This document shows positions 8,055 through 8,479 of a stretch of DNA of 8,479 nt, one piece after another. The notes beneath the pieces are model-generated. The model saw only the letters and a program-made list of their open reading frames with translations. It did not search any database and was not told the DNA's origin. How positions within the stretch are numbered: the stretch's first letter is position 1; each line of letters opens with the position of its first letter. The stretch is from Nocardioides sp. (GTDB lineage Bacteria; Actinomycetota; Actinomycetes; Propionibacteriales; Nocardioidaceae). Where the stretch lies: positions 1 to 8,479 of the forward strand of contig JARICB010000342.1 in NCBI GenBank assembly GCA_029264225.1, given 5' to 3'. Position numbers and translations under genes: made by a program.

Positions 8055-8479
8055 CGCACTCCACAGGCGCACGCAGCAAGCTCGCCCGCCAACCCGTCGA
8101 GAGCGGCCTCGACCTCGACCTCGATCGAGTTGGCCGTCCGGTCTGCGGCCAGGACGAAGACCATCGGCGTGCCATCTCGGCCAGTGACGAGACCGGCGAG
8201 CGAGCTGACCCCGGTCAGCGTGCCGGTCTTGGCTCGTACGTCGCCGAGTGCGGCGGTGTTCGCCGAGGTGAACCGGTTGGTCAGCGAGCCGGTGAAGCCC
8301 GCCACCGGCAGGCCGGTGATCAGCGAACGCAGATCCGGGCGGTCGGGGCTGGCTGCCACCTGGAGCACCTGAAGCATCGTCGAGGTCGAGATGCGGTTGA
8401 AGCGCGACAGCCCCGACCCGTCGTAGACCACGTCGGAACCGGTCTCGACACCGAGGGAGCGGAGCGTGGACAGCACCCC
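8051..8479 (-). CDS. dacB: D-alanyl-D-alanine carboxypeptidase/endopeptidase (PBP4 type, family S13), C-terminal part
   Basis: Low-molecular-weight penicillin-binding protein that trims or cuts peptidoglycan peptides outside the membrane. Only the last 142 residues are in the window; the frame is open through the edge, and the codons GTG CTG at 8476 are internal. YDGSGLSRFNRIST is the conserved S13 block that follows the SxN motif, and KTGTLTGVSSLAGLV holds the KTG active-site triad element. The catalytic SxxK, the SxN and the signal peptide must lie upstream, outside the window. The tail ends CACGVR. In many actinobacteria dacB lies directly upstream of the zincin-tilS-hpt run in the same direction; here the efflux-tetR pair separates them. 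It converges on tetR with a 4-bp overlap. Confidence 0.92.
   Translation of the reverse strand, partial: GVLSTLRSLGVETGSDVVYDGSGLSRFNRISTSTMLQVLQVAASPDRPDLRSLITGLPVAGFTGSLTNRFTSANTAALGDVRAKTGTLTGVSSLAGLVTGRDGTPMVFVLAADRTANSIEVEVEAALDGLAGELAACACGVR

Overview
The window is GC-rich and densely coded. Its gene content and order (dacB ... zincin, tilS, hpt, ftsH, folE, folP on one strand) are typical of an actinobacterial chromosome. Protein wording, especially FtsH and FolE, looks most like Propionibacteriales (Nocardioides relatives); that taxonomic guess is from memory of family sequences, not from a search.

Layout. Minus strand, read from high to low coordinates: the C-terminal part of a PBP4-type D-Ala-D-Ala carboxypeptidase/endopeptidase (dacB, 8051-8479, cut by the window edge); a HEXXH zincin of the actinobacterial 'F420 biosynthesis-associated' family (4849-5880); tilS (3871-4848); hpt (3249-3800); ftsH (1065-3125, interrupted by an in-frame TAG at 1728-1730); folE (447-1052); and the first 149 codons of folP (1-447, cut by the edge). 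Plus strand: a 14-helix DHA2 drug-efflux transporter (5948-7480) and a TetR repressor (7473-8054), overlapping as a two-gene operon between dacB and the zincin gene.

How the genes fit together. zincin-tilS-hpt-ftsH-folE-folP is a housekeeping run: tRNA-Ile lysidine synthesis, purine salvage, membrane proteolysis and the start of folate synthesis. Spacing is tight: zincin/tilS abut as TAGATG, ftsH/folE are 12 bp apart, and folE/folP overlap by 1 bp as TGATG. The efflux-tetR pair looks like a later insertion with its own control: a perfect 8-bp inverted repeat lies just upstream of the transporter start and is probably the repressor's operator.

The main anomaly is ftsH. The whole 686-codon frame is readable, but the codon where the family normally has Glu, in the conserved segment just after the HEXXH metal site, is TAG. 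This separates the AAA ATPase and first two zinc ligands from the third zinc ligand. Two further conserved positions just downstream also deviate. It may be a consensus error in the assembly, a real nonsense mutation or, less likely, readthrough. I found no RNA genes, CRISPR arrays, insertion sequences or convincing terminators.
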